DNA from: Chalciporus piperatus
Lineage: Eukaryota > Basidiomycota > Agaricomycetes > Boletales > Boletaceae
DNA: 64,000 nucleotides
Reading direction: 5' to 3'
NCBI GenBank assembly: GCA_038093975.1
Contig: JBBPTG010000028.1
Location: 1-64,000 of the forward strand
The notes below the pieces were generated by a model that saw nothing but the letters and a program-made list of their open reading frames with translations, ran no database searches and was not told the DNA's origin. The stretch's first letter is position 1, and each line of letters opens with the position of its first letter. Both the position numbers and the translations under genes were made by a program. Below are positions 1-10,842 of the stretch, piece after piece.

Positions 1-473
1 ACCGCACTTGGACGCTATTGCGGATTGCGGGTGTATGTCGATATACACTTTGACCGCATTTCACAACAGTGTCCAAATGCTGGGAATCACTACTCGTGTT
101 CCCCCGCATGTGGACACTATGGCAGGATCGCGGGTGTGTATTTTCCAGCAATTCGCAACATTGTCCAAATGCTGGAAATGTCACGCTGGAATGTCGACCG
201 TATGCCTGTATTACGGTAGCATTGCAGTGGTCCTAATACATTGATAGTTATTCTATGTATACATTGTCAGCGCCGTCGTCGTGGTCGGGCTGGGCTGGTC
301 GGCAATATAGAATGTCCTTCGAAATCCATCCCCGGTTGGAACATCTCCAGCTTCTCTTGGATTTTCTTCGTCGTCGATCCAATCCAATACCGTTTGAATC
401 TCTCCATTGCAAGGTCCCCCATCCTGTACTGTGGAGTTGAATTAGTGTTGGCGTCCTGTACCGTGTTTATATC

Positions 474-791
474 TTACCTATTCATTGCTTCTCGGTCTTC
501 AGCGTTGTTTCGCATACACTGGTCGATCCAGTCCGCCACGTCTGTGTAGTAAGGATGCATGTTGCTGCGCGACTCTATTTGCTCCAGCGTTCCCGTGCAT
601 CTTTGAAGGAGGTCAGTCGCGATTCGATTCATACCGTTGTCCAGCTTGAACGGCATGTTCTCCTCGACACGGTCGTTCAGTTTGAGTATTCCGACGGTGT
701 GTGTCCCGCATTCTGGACATGGGAAACGTCTCGCAGCCGCTTCGTCTGCAGTCCACCAAGTATTGCTGAAGTTGCTGCGGTGTTCGGTGGG
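474..791 (-). other. Open frame with a Cys pair inside the repeat, copy A
   Basis: On the minus strand a frame is open for about 105 codons and ends at 474. It reads TWWTADEAAARRFPCPECG, then an acidic/amphipathic tail with DWIDQCMRNNAEDREAMNR before the stop. The CPECG pair resembles half of a zinc ribbon. The only in-frame Met lies well downstream, so this could be an internal exon or a relic. I do not recognise the family. The same frame is intact in the second copy at 7747-8064. Confidence 0.25.
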
Positions 792-1024
792 TCATGGTGG
801 TTGCTGTGAGAGTTTGTGGTAGTGATTTTGTGCTGTATTTACCTCTCATGTACTATATCGTGACAACTTACCGTGTGTTCCCGCAATTCCACAGATGTGT
901 CGAAGTGGACGTGTAGCGGCTGGTTAGACGCGCGTCAAATTACCGCATTTCGACACATGTGCAAAATGCGATGATTTGCACTTCATTTCGTGTGCGTTCC
1001 GTTGTGATTTACTAGATACAAATA

Positions 1025-1055
1025 CCCGCATTCCGACCTGCAGTCGGATTGCGGG
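1025..1055. repeat. Hairpin: 13-bp inverted repeat with 5-nt loop
   Basis: CCCGCATTCCGAC and GTCGGATTGCGGG form 13-bp arms with one mismatch around the loop CTGCA. The same hairpin occurs at 8298-8328 in the second repeat copy. It is the strongest local dyad in the 1.2 kb repeat. Function is unknown. Confidence 0.8.
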
Positions 1056-1346
1056 CATTGGTACGTAGCTGTACATTGCTTTAGTGGGTACATGCACGCT
1101 CATTTATATCACAATTACCACACTGTATTTACACGTGTTGCGGTAAAATATGTCTAGAAATCTTGACATAACCCCAACCTAACTGTAACTCAATTAGGAA
1201 ATGTAGGTAAAATCCGGACGAGTCGAATAAGACAGGGGCATATCTTGACTAAGTGGTTTTTCCCAGGCCCGGGTGAGTGTGGCACGGCTTTTTCCGAAAG
1301 TCTTGTCCCTCGCCCAGCCCCGCTTCGCGGGGCAGGGCTCGGTCCA

Positions 1347-1368
1347 CCTAACCTAACCCTAACCCTAG
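1347..1368 (+). repeat. Interstitial telomere-type repeat
   Basis: The run CCTAACCTAACCCTAACCCTAG holds two exact CCCTAA units and degenerate neighbours, just beyond the end of repeat copy A. TTAGGG telomeres are usual in filamentous fungi. The C-rich strand reading left to right suggests the original chromosome end lay to the left. Other short telomere-like bits are at 3641-3659, about 5664-5675, 6769-6777, 8842-8854 and 9183-9195, mostly at junctions between repeat blocks. Confidence 0.8.
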
Positions 1369-2790
1369 TCGTAGTCGCGTCGTGTTTTCTGGTATCCGTG
1401 TTCTCGCGAGAGTGGAACACAATATCTAAAGAGTAGAAGTGGTTAGTTTTTCGTCTGAACTATAAGAACTTACTTATTTCTGTTACTTGAGGTCCAATCG
1501 TGATGATGTGAGTGCTAGAGGATAAGCTTCGTCGTGAATAAGTCGCTCGTTAATTGACGTACCTTCCTTTTGGAGTTGCCGCCGGTTCGTCATCACACAA
1601 CATGGGTCGGGATTAAGTCACTCGTTAATCACCTTACCTTCCTTTTCGAGTAACCGCCAGTTCGGTTACATCCCCACTCGCTCGCAAACTCGTCAAACTC
1701 ACCTGCACGCTCAAACGGATTCGCGGTCGCCTCGATCGCGCCAAACGGCAAGTCAAGACAACACCGCCGTTGAAACGGACGGACACACAGTAAGTACCAG
1801 TCTCGAATTCGTCCGCTAACTCGTTTCTAGCATGCCTCCGTTCACGAGCGGTCAAACAAGCACGCGAACGCGAACGCGGAATGCACGTGCAATGCCGGTG
1901 AGTCCCTCATTCACATCGCGATCCCAGTACGTGCCTCAAACCATATCCGCCATTCACCTACTAATTTACACCCTCCCGAGCACACTCGACGACCACGAAT
2001 GAACGGCAACACGATATCTATCGACTACGATATACAAACGCGACAACGACAACGACAAATACAAGGCGAAAATGATGCGAGGACCGCCATGCAGCGACGG
2101 GCGTCCTGGACACCCGCTTTGCATCAATCGTTCGTAAGTAGATTTGATTCGTTACTAACCTTGCCCCAGACTCGACACCGAGGGAGACGCGACGAAAACG
2201 ACAACGCGCGGCCACAACGACAAGAACGAAACCGAACAGTGACCACAACGCGACCACGCGATGAGGACTCGCACAACGACACGACAACGCGACGAATCGC
2301 GAAACAAAACGGTAGGTTGTTTGTTTCATTTTCTGACTTCGCTCGTGCATTGTGGGCGTCCAGGACGCCCGCGACACACGCCGATGCCACTGCACCACGC
2401 GTACCCGTCCAAGCTCAGTCTTGGACGAACACGCGTAGTACAGAGTCATCTTCCATGTGGTCCAACACTCTCATCACACCACGGGCGTCCAGGACGCCCG
2501 TTTGCGACGACCGTAGGCGTCCCAACCATACCGTGAAAACCCAGGGCACGATGGCAACCGTTCTGGGTCCATTATCTGCCTCACATCCGAGCAGCCCACA
2601 ATGCCTAGGTAAGCAAAGTAAGTTTTTTCATACTATTTCCCACTACGCTCGTGCACTGCGGGCGTCCTGGACGCCCGAACCTCACGCTCGTTGCACAGTG
2701 GCCATCCCGGACAGCTAGGTGTGCTCACTACGAACACAATGACTTGTACGGTAAGTTTTTTATTCATTTCTGACTACGCGTGCGCACTGT

Positions 2791-2875
2791 GGGCGTCCTG
2801 GACGCCCGCCGTGTGCACAGGCATCGATATCACGTGACCGTGGTGTCCGTTGCACGACGGGCGTCCAGGACGCCC
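2791..2875. repeat. Palindrome-CACGTG-palindrome unit 1
   Basis: Palindromes at 2791 and 2859 flank CACGTG at 2831-2836. CACGTG begins 40 bp after the first palindrome start, as in the three other units, and sits almost exactly at the unit centre. The context ATCACGTG fits the RTCACRTG consensus of Cbf1/USF-type bHLH sites. Confidence 0.85.
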
Positions 2876-3085
2876 GTTCTCGCTCTCATACCTACAGTAA
2901 ATACTTAGTGTACATGTTAGTGTAATAAAAAATTATATTATTACTTGCCGTGCACGACTGATACATGCGCGGGCGTCCAGGACGCCCATGCTCGTGCTCA
3001 TCATTATAGATAGTTAGTTAATAGTGTGTAAATACTAGCTACAATTGTAATGAATTAATTGACTATGTACTACTGGTGCAGTCAC

Positions 3086-3171
3086 GGGCGTCCTGGACGA
3101 CCGTCGTGCAACGAGTGACCGCGGTCACGTGATCTCGATGCCCGCGCACACGACGGGCGTCCTGGACGCCC
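3086..3171. repeat. Palindrome-CACGTG-palindrome unit 2
   Basis: Palindromes at 3086 and 3155 flank CACGTG at 3126-3131, which is exactly central. A second palindrome, GACCGCGGTC (3118-3127), overlaps TCACGTGA. The sequence just inside each outer palindrome is GTCGTG on the left and CACGAC on the right, so the dyad extends inward. Confidence 0.85.
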
Positions 3172-3266
3172 GTTCTCGCTTCCATTGCTACAGTAAATAC
3201 ACAGTGTACATTCTATTGGAATAAACACCTATATTATCATTCACTGTGTATGACTGGTACACGCGC

Positions 3267-3352
3267 GGGCGTCCTGGACGACCGTCGTGCAACGATGGAC
3301 CGCGGTCACGTGACTTCGATGCCAATGCACCACACGGGCGTCCTGGAAGCCC
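3267..3352. repeat. Palindrome-CACGTG-palindrome unit 3
   Basis: Palindromes at 3267 and 3336 flank CACGTG at 3307-3312, exactly central. GACCGCGGTC overlaps the E-box as in unit 2. The right palindrome has one changed base (GGAAGCCC). Confidence 0.85.
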
Positions 3353-3457
3353 GTCGTGCAAACACCAATCCTAGTCACATACCTCATGACCCGTGTACAT
3401 AGTCATTGTATTAAATACATGTATTGTCACCTTACTGTGTATGAGTGGTGCGTGCAC

Positions 3458-3543
3458 GGGCGTCCTGGACGCCCGTCGTGCAACACGCAACTGTGATCAC
3501 GTGCGCATCTGTATCAGCATGTGCGCGGGCATCCCAGAAGCCC
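3458..3543. repeat. Palindrome-CACGTG-palindrome unit 4
   Basis: Palindromes at 3458 and 3527 flank CACGTG at 3498-3503, exactly central. The second palindrome is the most decayed (GGGCATCCCAGAAGCCC). The CCGCGG overlap of units 2 and 3 is absent here, but ATCACGTG is kept. Confidence 0.8.
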
Positions 3544-3702
3544 ATTCTCCGTGCAGTCTATTCAATATAGCTACCAACTGACTATAGGGTGACAGGGGAT
3601 TGCCTTTTACGGAACCCTAATGTCCTAATTGGGACATTCTAGGGTTAGGTTTAGGGTTACAATTCACCCTAGGGATGGTCAAAAGCTACTCATAACCTAA
3701 CC

Positions 3703-4315
3703 CATGGACATTATGTATTTTTAGTCTAGAGAAAAAGATTGTCTGGTCAGCTTGATCTGCTATGCTTTGCTACCCTCACTTGACTGATATCTTCATGTCT
3801 TTTCTCACTGAAGCTAATGTCACGGTTGGTTCTTCCCGCTAATATAAGTAAAGTTGTAGTCCATGTAAAATAAATTATTTTCCGTCCAATACCCGTGAAA
3901 TAATCTCTTGATTTGGTCGAGATAACATGAAAATACTCCAGAGTAGTATATGTTGGTGCTGTGTTTTATTTTGGCTATAATTTGCGGTCGATGTTTCCCG
4001 CTAATATAAGCAAAGTTGTGCGTCATGATCATATGGTTTATGTTTGTTAAATGACCGTGAGCATATTCCTTGATTTGGTTGACATGTGCTTGAAATACAT
4101 TGTGTAACAGTAGCTACACTTTGCTAATGAAATGCTTCTTTGATCGGTTGAGATCAAGGTTGCGGTCGGTTTTTCCCGCTTACATAAGCAAAGTTGTAGC
4201 TGATGGTCATGTGATTCAATCTGGTCTCATGACCATGGAAATATTTCTTGATTTGATTGGCTTGTGCATTAAACTTGTAAGTTCAAGCAAATCCTAGTCA
4301 AGTGTAGCGGAGTGT
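3703..4315. repeat. 613-bp direct repeat, copy 1
   Basis: This block recurs at 6158-6770 (offset 2455) with only a few substitutions. It carries three satellite cores. The right junction of the second copy runs directly into a telomere-like TTAGGGTTA. Confidence 0.9.
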
Positions 4316-5304
4316 AGGCAAATGACTAGCGTTGAGCTAATGGTCGCTAGTGACCAGAGTTATGCTACACTTGACTACACTTGGCTACACTTTGCTAGTG
4401 AATTTCGCTTTTTTGTGTGTTTCAACTCAGATTGCGGTTGGTTTTTCCCGCTTACATAAGCAAAGTTGTGCGTCATGATCATATGGTTTATTTTTGTTAA
4501 AGGTGCGTGAGAATATGTCTTGATTTGGTTGACGTGCAAGTTAAACTTGTGAATTCAAGCAAATTTCAATCTTGTGTAGCAAAGTGTAGGCAGACAACTA
4601 CCCTTGAGCTAATGGTTGCTAATGGTTGCTAGTGGCCGGAGTTTTCCTACACTTGCGCTACACTTTGACTACACTTTGCTAATGAAACTCTTCTTTGACT
4701 GGTTGAGGCCAAGATTGCAGTCGATTCTTCCCGCTTACATAAGCAAAGTCGTAGCTGATAGTCACATGACTTGTTCTGGTAAAATGACTGTGGGACAATT
4801 CCTTAATTTGGTCGACTTGTGGATTAAACATCTCATACACTTTGCTAGTAAATTTCGCATTTTTTCTTGTTTAGACTTGGATTGTAGTCGTTTCTTCCCG
4901 CTTATGTAAGCAAGGTTATGTGTCATGATCTTATGGTCTATTTATGTCTGATGATCATGTGAGTAGCTCTTGATTTGATCGAATTAGCTTGAAAATGCTT
5001 GTTGCTATTATTTGGCAAGTTAATGTTCGAGTATTGCGTATTGCATGTGACCTGATGTGTATATGACATTATTCATGTCTGGCTAGATAAAAAACTAACC
5101 CTAAGACTGGAGAAACTCTCAGACTCAAACAGAGATAACCGAGAACCGAGAAATGATAATCCCTCCCCTAACATTTTTAACTGCGAAACCAAGCTTAACC
5201 GGTGGGCTGCCAACGCAAGGCTATTTCTGTGGAGATTTCATGGTTGTAGTCACGGTTACACTCTGGTGGCAAGTGGTCTACTACACTCTGCTACACATTT
5301 GTTG

Positions 5305-6157
5305 ATATATGTGATGTTTTTGCCACTCAGTCTGATATCACGGTTGGATCTTCCCGCTAATATAAGCAAAGCTGTAGTTCATGTTGAATGAATCTTTTTT
5401 GGTCTAATATGCATCAGACAATTCCTTGATTTGGTTGAGATAACTTGAAAATACTCTAGAGACACTGATCACAACTACCGATGTGGATATCTCGTCATTC
5501 ACCATAAGTAAACACAAGCAGGTCATGGAGAGTTGATAAAGGACCCACACTGAGTAACTTTGCCTCTGAAAGTTGTCTGTCCACATCACCAATGATTCAC
5601 GATCGAATATGCTTCAATAATAACAAGAGAATGTAAATAAATATTGATAGTGAGTGTTTGCGTAACCCTAACCCTATGGTTGGCATGGTTGGCATGGTTG
5701 GCATACATAGACAGTGTTTCGCTTTGTTCGACTACCCTAAGAACTCCACTTTGCTGATAAATTCGCTGTCTTCCTTGCTAAAGTAAAAATCTTGGTCGGA
5801 TACAATTGGTTCTTCATGCGGATATAAGCAAAGTTGTAGTCCACATTGAATGGATTTATTTTGGTCCAATGACCGTGGGATAATCCCTTGATTTGGTCAA
5901 GATAACTCGAAAATGTTTGTCGAAAATACTTTGTTGAAAGACATGAACATTGAGGTATGGTGTGATGCATGTGACACGATTTGTGACATGGTTTGTATGA
6001 TCTGATCCGTTTGATTAACTCTAACCTTAACTCACAGACTGGGGAAACCCCCAGACCCCCACCGAGAACCGAGAACCGAGAAATGATGATCCCTTCCCTA
6101 ACCAATTTAACCTCGAGACCAACCTTAACCGGCGTACTGCCAACGCAAGGCTATTTT
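5305..6157. repeat. Diverged 0.85 kb direct repeat, copy 1
   Basis: This block aligns with 8485-9318 (offset about 3180) at clearly lower identity than the other two duplications, with scattered substitutions and small indels. It holds TAACCCTAACCCTATGG followed by a triple GGTTGGCAT repeat and ends near a stretch of GAGAACC repeats. Confidence 0.8.
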
Positions 6158-6770
6158 CATGGACATTATGTATTTTTAGTCTAGCGAAAAAGATTGTCTG
6201 GTCAGCTTGATCTGCTATGCTTTGCTACCCTCACTTGACTGATATCTTCATGTCTTTTCTCACTGAAGCTAATGTCACGGTTGGTTCTTCCCGCTAATAT
6301 AAGTAAAGTTGTAGTCCATGTAAAATAAATTATTTTCCGTCCAATACCCGTGAAATAATCTCTTGATTTGGTCGAGATAACATGAAAATACTCCAGAGTA
6401 GTATATGTTGGTGCTGTGTTTGATTTTGGCTATAATTTGCGGTCGATGTTTCCCGCTAATATAAGCAAAGTTGTGCGTCATGATCATATGGTTTATGTTT
6501 GTTAAACGACCGTGAGCATATTCCTTGATTTGGTCGACCTGTGCTTGAAATACATTGTGTAACAGTAGCTACACTTTGCTAATGAAATGCTTCTTTGATC
6601 GGTTGAGATCAAGGTTGCGGTCGGGTTTTCCCGCTTACATAAGCAAAGTTGTAGCTGATGGTCATGTGATTCAATCTGGTCTAATGACCATGGAAATATT
6701 TCTTGATTTGATTGGCTTGTGCATTAAACTTGTAAGTTCAAGCAAATCCTAGTCAAGTGTAGCGGAGTGT
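6158..6770. repeat. 613-bp direct repeat, copy 2
   Basis: Second copy of 3703-4315. Its left edge joins the GGCTATTTTCAT end of the 0.85 kb repeat. Its right edge is fused to TTAGGGTTA, which suggests break repair with telomere-type sequence as the origin of the mosaic. Confidence 0.9.
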
Positions 6771-7273
6771 TAGGGTTATGCAAGCCGATATGGTGTCCCC
6801 AGCTTACAGTCTGCAAGATGGCCCTGTGCATGTCTCACAGTACAAATTATCAACAAGTTGTGCATCACTCATATGACGCTATGTGATAAAGTTGCTGTCA
6901 GGTTGCTTCCAGGTTGCTTCTAAGTTCACAGTGCAGATCATGAATGAATTGTGCACTAATCATAAGGCTATATAACATTGTAGTACATTGTGTGTACTTG
7001 GTAGCATTAGAGTAGCTTGTGTTATATTTGCTCAATCACAGCATAGGCCATCGTCGGATTGCGCATTCCTCATATAATCCTATATGACTAGGTTACTTCC
7101 AGGTTGCTTCCACCCAATTAGGCAGTTGCTTCCAGTTGCTTCCACCCGATTAGGCAGTTGCTTCCAGATTGCTTCCAAGGTCACAAGGCAGATCGTCAAT
7201 GAATTGTACACTAGTCATGAGACTATATAACATTGTAGTGCATTCAGTGTGTTTGATAGTGCGGGGAACAACA
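6771..7273. repeat. Non-coding segment with GTTGCTTCCA direct repeats
   Basis: The unit (A/G)GTTGCTTCCA recurs at least seven times between about 6898 and 7180. Two near-identical blocks, CCACCCAATTAGGCAG and CCACCCGATTAGGCAG, lie in tandem at about 7110 and 7143. No gene is visible. This segment precedes repeat copy B, and its counterpart before copy A would lie left of the window. Confidence 0.7.
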
Positions 7274-8486
7274 ACCGCACTTGGACGCTATTGCGGATTG
7301 CGGGTGTATGTCGATATACACTTTGACCGCATTTCACAACAGTGTCCAAATGCTGGGAATCACTACTCGTGTTCCCCCGCATGTGGACACTATGGCAGGA
7401 TCGCGGGTGTGTATTTTCCAGCAATTCGCAACATTGTCCAAATGCTGGAAATGTCACGCTGGAATGTCGACCGTATGCCTGTATTACGGTAGCATTGCAG
7501 TGGTCCTAATACATTGATAGTTATTCTATGTATACATTGTCAGCGCCGTCGTCGTGGTCGGGCTGGGCTGGTCGGCAATATAGAATGTCCTTCGAAATCC
7601 ATCCCCGGTTGGAACATCTCCAGCTTCTCTTGGATTTTCTTCGTCGTCGATCCAATCCAATACCGTTTGAATCTCTCCATTGCAAGTTCCCCCATCCTGT
7701 ACTGTGGAGTTGAATTAGTGTTGGCGTCCTGTACCGTGTTTATATCTTACCTATTCATTGCTTCTCGGTCTTCAGCGTTGTTTCGCATACACTGGTCGAT
7801 CCAGTCCGCCACGTCTGTGTAGTAAGGATGCATGTTGCTGCGCGACTCTATTTGCTCCAGCGTTCCCGTGCATCTTTGAAGGAGGTCAGTCGCGATTCGA
7901 TTCATACCGTTGTCCAGCTTGAACGGCATGTTCTCCTCGACACGGTCGTTCAGTTTGAGTATTCCGACGGTGTGTGTCCCGCATTCTGGACATGGGAAAC
8001 GTCTCGCAGCCGCTTCGTCTGCAGTCCACCAAGTATTGCTGAAGTTGCTGCGGTGTTCGGTGGGTCATGGTGGTTGCTGTGAGAGTTTGTGGTAGTGATT
8101 TTGTGCTGTATTTACCTCTCATGTACTATATCGTGACAACTTACCGTGTGTTCCCGCAATTCCACAGATGTGTCGAAGTGGACGTGTAGCGGCTGGTTAG
8201 ACGCGCGTCAAATTACCGCATTTCGACACATGTGCAAAATGCGATGATTTGCACTTCATTTCGTGTGCGTTCCGTTGTGATTTACTAGATACAAATACCC
8301 GCATTCCGACCTGCAGTCGGATTGCGGGCATTGGTACGTAGCTGTACATTGCTTTAGTGGGTACATGCACGCTCATTTATATCACAATTACCACACTGTA
8401 TTTACACGTGTTGCGGTAAAATATGTCTAGAAATCTTGACACAACCCCAACCTAACTGTAACTCAATTAGGAAATGTAGGTAAAAT
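7274..8486. repeat. Subtelomeric 1.2 kb direct repeat, copy B
   Basis: Second copy of 1-1213, same orientation, including the hairpin at 8298-8328. It is followed directly by the satellite unit at 8530 instead of the telomere-like block that follows copy A, so the right breakpoints have different neighbours. Confidence 0.95.
7747..8064 (-). other. Open frame with a Cys pair inside the repeat, copy B
   Basis: Identical in sequence to the frame at 474-791, including CPECG and the terminal DREAMNR before the stop. It is not independent evidence for a gene, because the whole repeat is duplicated almost without change. Confidence 0.25.
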
Positions 8487-9318
8487 ATATGTGCTGTTTT
8501 TGTTACTCGGGCTGATGCAACGGTCGGTTCATCCCGCTAACATAAGCAAAGCTGTAGCTCATGTTGAATGATTCTGTTTTGGTCTAATATGCGTCAGACA
8601 ATTCCTTGATTTGGTCGAGATAACGCGAAAATACTCTAGAGACACTGATCACAACTACCGATGTGGATATCTCGTTATTCGCCATAAGTGAACACAAGCA
8701 GGTCATGGAGAGTTGATAAAGGACCCGCACTGAGCAACTTTGCCTCTGAAAGTTGTCTGTCCACATCACCAATGATTCACGATCGAATATTCTTCAATAA
8801 TGACAAGAGAATGTAAATAAATATTGATAGTGAGTGTTTGTGTAACCCTAACCCTATGGTTGGCATGGTTGGCATGGTTGGCATACATAGACAGTGTTTC
8901 GCTTTGTTCGACTACGCTTTGAACTACACTTTGCTGATAAATTCGCTGTCTTCCTTGTTACAGTAAAGATCTTGGTCAGATAAAATCGGTTCTTCACGCT
9001 GATATAAGCAAAGTTGTAGTCCACACTGAATGGATTTATTTTGGTCTAATGACCGTGGGATAATTCCTTGATTTGGTCGAGATAACTCGAAAATGTTTGT
9101 TGAAAATACTTTGTTGAAAGACATGAACATTGAGGTATGGTGTGATGCATGTGACATGGTTTGTATGATATGATCCATTTGACTAACCCTAACCTTAACT
9201 CACAGACTGGGGAAACCCCCAGACCCCCACCGAGAACCGAGAAATGATGATCCCTCCCCTAACTTTAACCTCGAGACCAACCTTAACCAGTGTACTGTCA
9301 ACGCAAGGCTATTTTCAT
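8485..9318. repeat. Diverged 0.85 kb direct repeat, copy 2
   Basis: Counterpart of 5305-6157. It shares the telomere-like TAACCCTAACCCTATGG, the triple GGTTGGCAT and two satellite cores, with moderate divergence. Confidence 0.8.
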
Positions 9319-9829
9319 AGAGATTGTGTGGTGGTAGTCTAGAGCAAACAATGGTCTGGTCAGCTTGATCTTGATCTACTAACGCACTACTATGCTTTGC
9401 TACACTCACTTGGCTAATATCGTTACGTTTTTTCTCACTGAAGCCAATGTCACGGTTGGTTCTTCCCGCTAACATAAGCAAAGTTGTAGTCCATGTCAAA
9501 TGAATCATGTTCCGTCAAATAACTGTGAAATAATTCCTTGATTTGGTCGAGATAACGTGAAAATACTTCAGAGCGCTACGTTTTGGTGCTTTGTCTTATT
9601 GTGGCTAGAATTTGCGGTCAGCTTCACCCGCTAACATAAGCAAAGTCGTGCCTCGTGATCATATGGTTCATTCTTGTTAAATGACTGTGAGAGTATTCCT
9701 TGATTTGGTCGACGTGTGCATTAAACACGCTTTGACTACACTTTGCTAATGAAACTCTTCTTTGACCGGTTTAGGCCAAGATTGCGGTTCATGATTCCCG
9801 CTTACATAGCAAAGATTGTGGCTGATAGC

Positions 9830-10842
9830 GACATGATTTGTTCTAGTCAAACGACTGTGGGAATACACCTCGATCCGGTCGACTTGCGCATCAAACGTTT
9901 CCTGTAGGATTGGATGAAACGCTTCGACTACACTTTGCTCGTCAAAGGTGGTGGCCAGACTTTGGCTAATCTGACTACGCTTTGCTGGCCAACGTCACAC
10001 TTCTCGTTCTTTGTTTCACTGTATGCAATGGTTCAAGTCGCATCTTTGGATCGTCAGAACTCAATTCTGATGGCGCATCGTAGTGAGCAGCACGATCTAG
10101 CACAGGATCACGCTCCTCAGGGTTAGACTGAATGTGCTGTAATGTGTGGACATGGGACATGACATGATTGTATCTCAAACACTTTGACTGCCTTTTGTGA
10201 CATGTATCATTCATCAACATTCTGCATCCCTTGTTCCTTTTCCTTTATTCATCTTCTTCATCTGTCTCCGTATTTCCGACTGCATACATGCGACGTGGCC
10301 TTGGTCGAAGATATGGAAGCACTCCTTCATTCACTGTGTTGACAGCCCCAGTTTCACGTACATAGCGTGATGACTCGACATGAGACGGATGATCCTCTTC
10401 GAGCTTGATTTCATCATGTTCTAGCTTGAGCTACAGGTAGTCAGTCTGAATTCAGTCCCATTGTAAGACAATTTAATATTTACTGGCATCGAGAGCACGA
10501 TCTCTTCATCTTTGACCAAAGGACTGGGAGAAGGAGTGCATGGCCATAAAAGATCAGGTAGTTCACTTTCTGATCTTGCAACACTGGCTTCGCGTGCCAT
10601 CGTTCTTGGCGGAGTATGCGATATTTCAGCAATTCCAAAGATTCTTCTTTGATGCATAAATGTGTCCTGCATGGGTAATGTTCAATGAGATTCACAACTC
10701 GATTGTAGACAAAGTGAAGTGTTACGTTGAGTGCATGTACAACGTGATCCACAACAGTGGCAGTATTCTATTGATATGACACATCAACCCACAGATCAGG
10801 AGCAAGACCATGCTTATCAAGACCTACCTTATCTGTTGACAG
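9830..10842. other. No gene recognised; repeat-margin sequence
   Basis: The satellite pattern fades out here. A frame on the minus strand (10421-10672) is open for about 80 codons but has no recognisable domain. A degenerate copy of the GATC...GCGC...GATC palindrome is near 10095. Nothing else can be supported. Confidence 0.5.

Larger units (their letters stand above)
1..1213. repeat. Subtelomeric 1.2 kb direct repeat, copy A
   Basis: Bases 1-1213 recur at 7274-8486 in the same orientation with an offset of 7273. I see only two substitutions (414 and 1169 against 7687 and 8442). Identity ends sharply at 1213/8486. The left end is cut by the window, so the unit may be longer. It is rich in CCGCA and TGCGG motifs and short inverted repeats, with no convincing gene. 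Near-identity implies recent duplication, gene conversion or an assembly duplication. Confidence 0.95.
2099..3543. repeat. Array of thirteen 17-bp palindromes (GGGCGTCCWGGACGCCC)
   Basis: Copies start at 2099, 2354, 2483, 2660, 2791, 2859, 2971, 3086, 3155, 3267, 3336, 3458 and 3527. Seven are perfect 8-bp inverted repeats around one A or T. The others differ at one to three positions (for example GGACGACC at 3086 and 3267). From 2791 onward the spacing alternates between 68-69 bp and about 112-122 bp. AT-rich spacers of about 95 bp with a GTGTACA motif separate the pairs. Long open frames crossing this area are translations of the repeats, not genes. Confidence 0.95.
3833..9825. repeat. Degenerate satellite-like unit, about 16 copies
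   Basis: A core TTCCCGCTnAnATAAGCAAAG recurs near 3833, 3995, 4173, 4445, 4728, 4895, 5351, 5813, 6288, 6450, 6628, 8530, 8993, 9463, 9625 and 9795. About 60-70 bp later there is usually CTTGATTTGGTCGA or a variant. CTACACTTTGCTAATGA-like stretches lie between cores. Spacing is about 160-180 bp or multiples with insertions. Two subtypes follow the core (TGTAGTCCATG or TGTGCGTCATGATCATATGG). Short open frames here repeat from copy to copy and do not look like genes. Confidence 0.85.

Noticed and set aside
1999..2718. Open frame of 239 codons (+) and overlapping 143-codon frame (-)
   Set aside because: Both run through the palindrome array and low-complexity CGAC-rich text, have repeat-derived peptides (ASWTP, ASRTP), and no domain or splice structure.
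2099..3543. CRISPR-like array
   Set aside because: The host is a eukaryote, repeats are only 17 bp and palindromic, spacers are conserved between units and irregular in length, and no cas genes occur.
6771..7273. Gene upstream of repeat copy B (107-codon frame starting 7169)
   Set aside because: It is the repeat-internal frame extended by chance; no domain, and the counterpart before copy A is outside the window.
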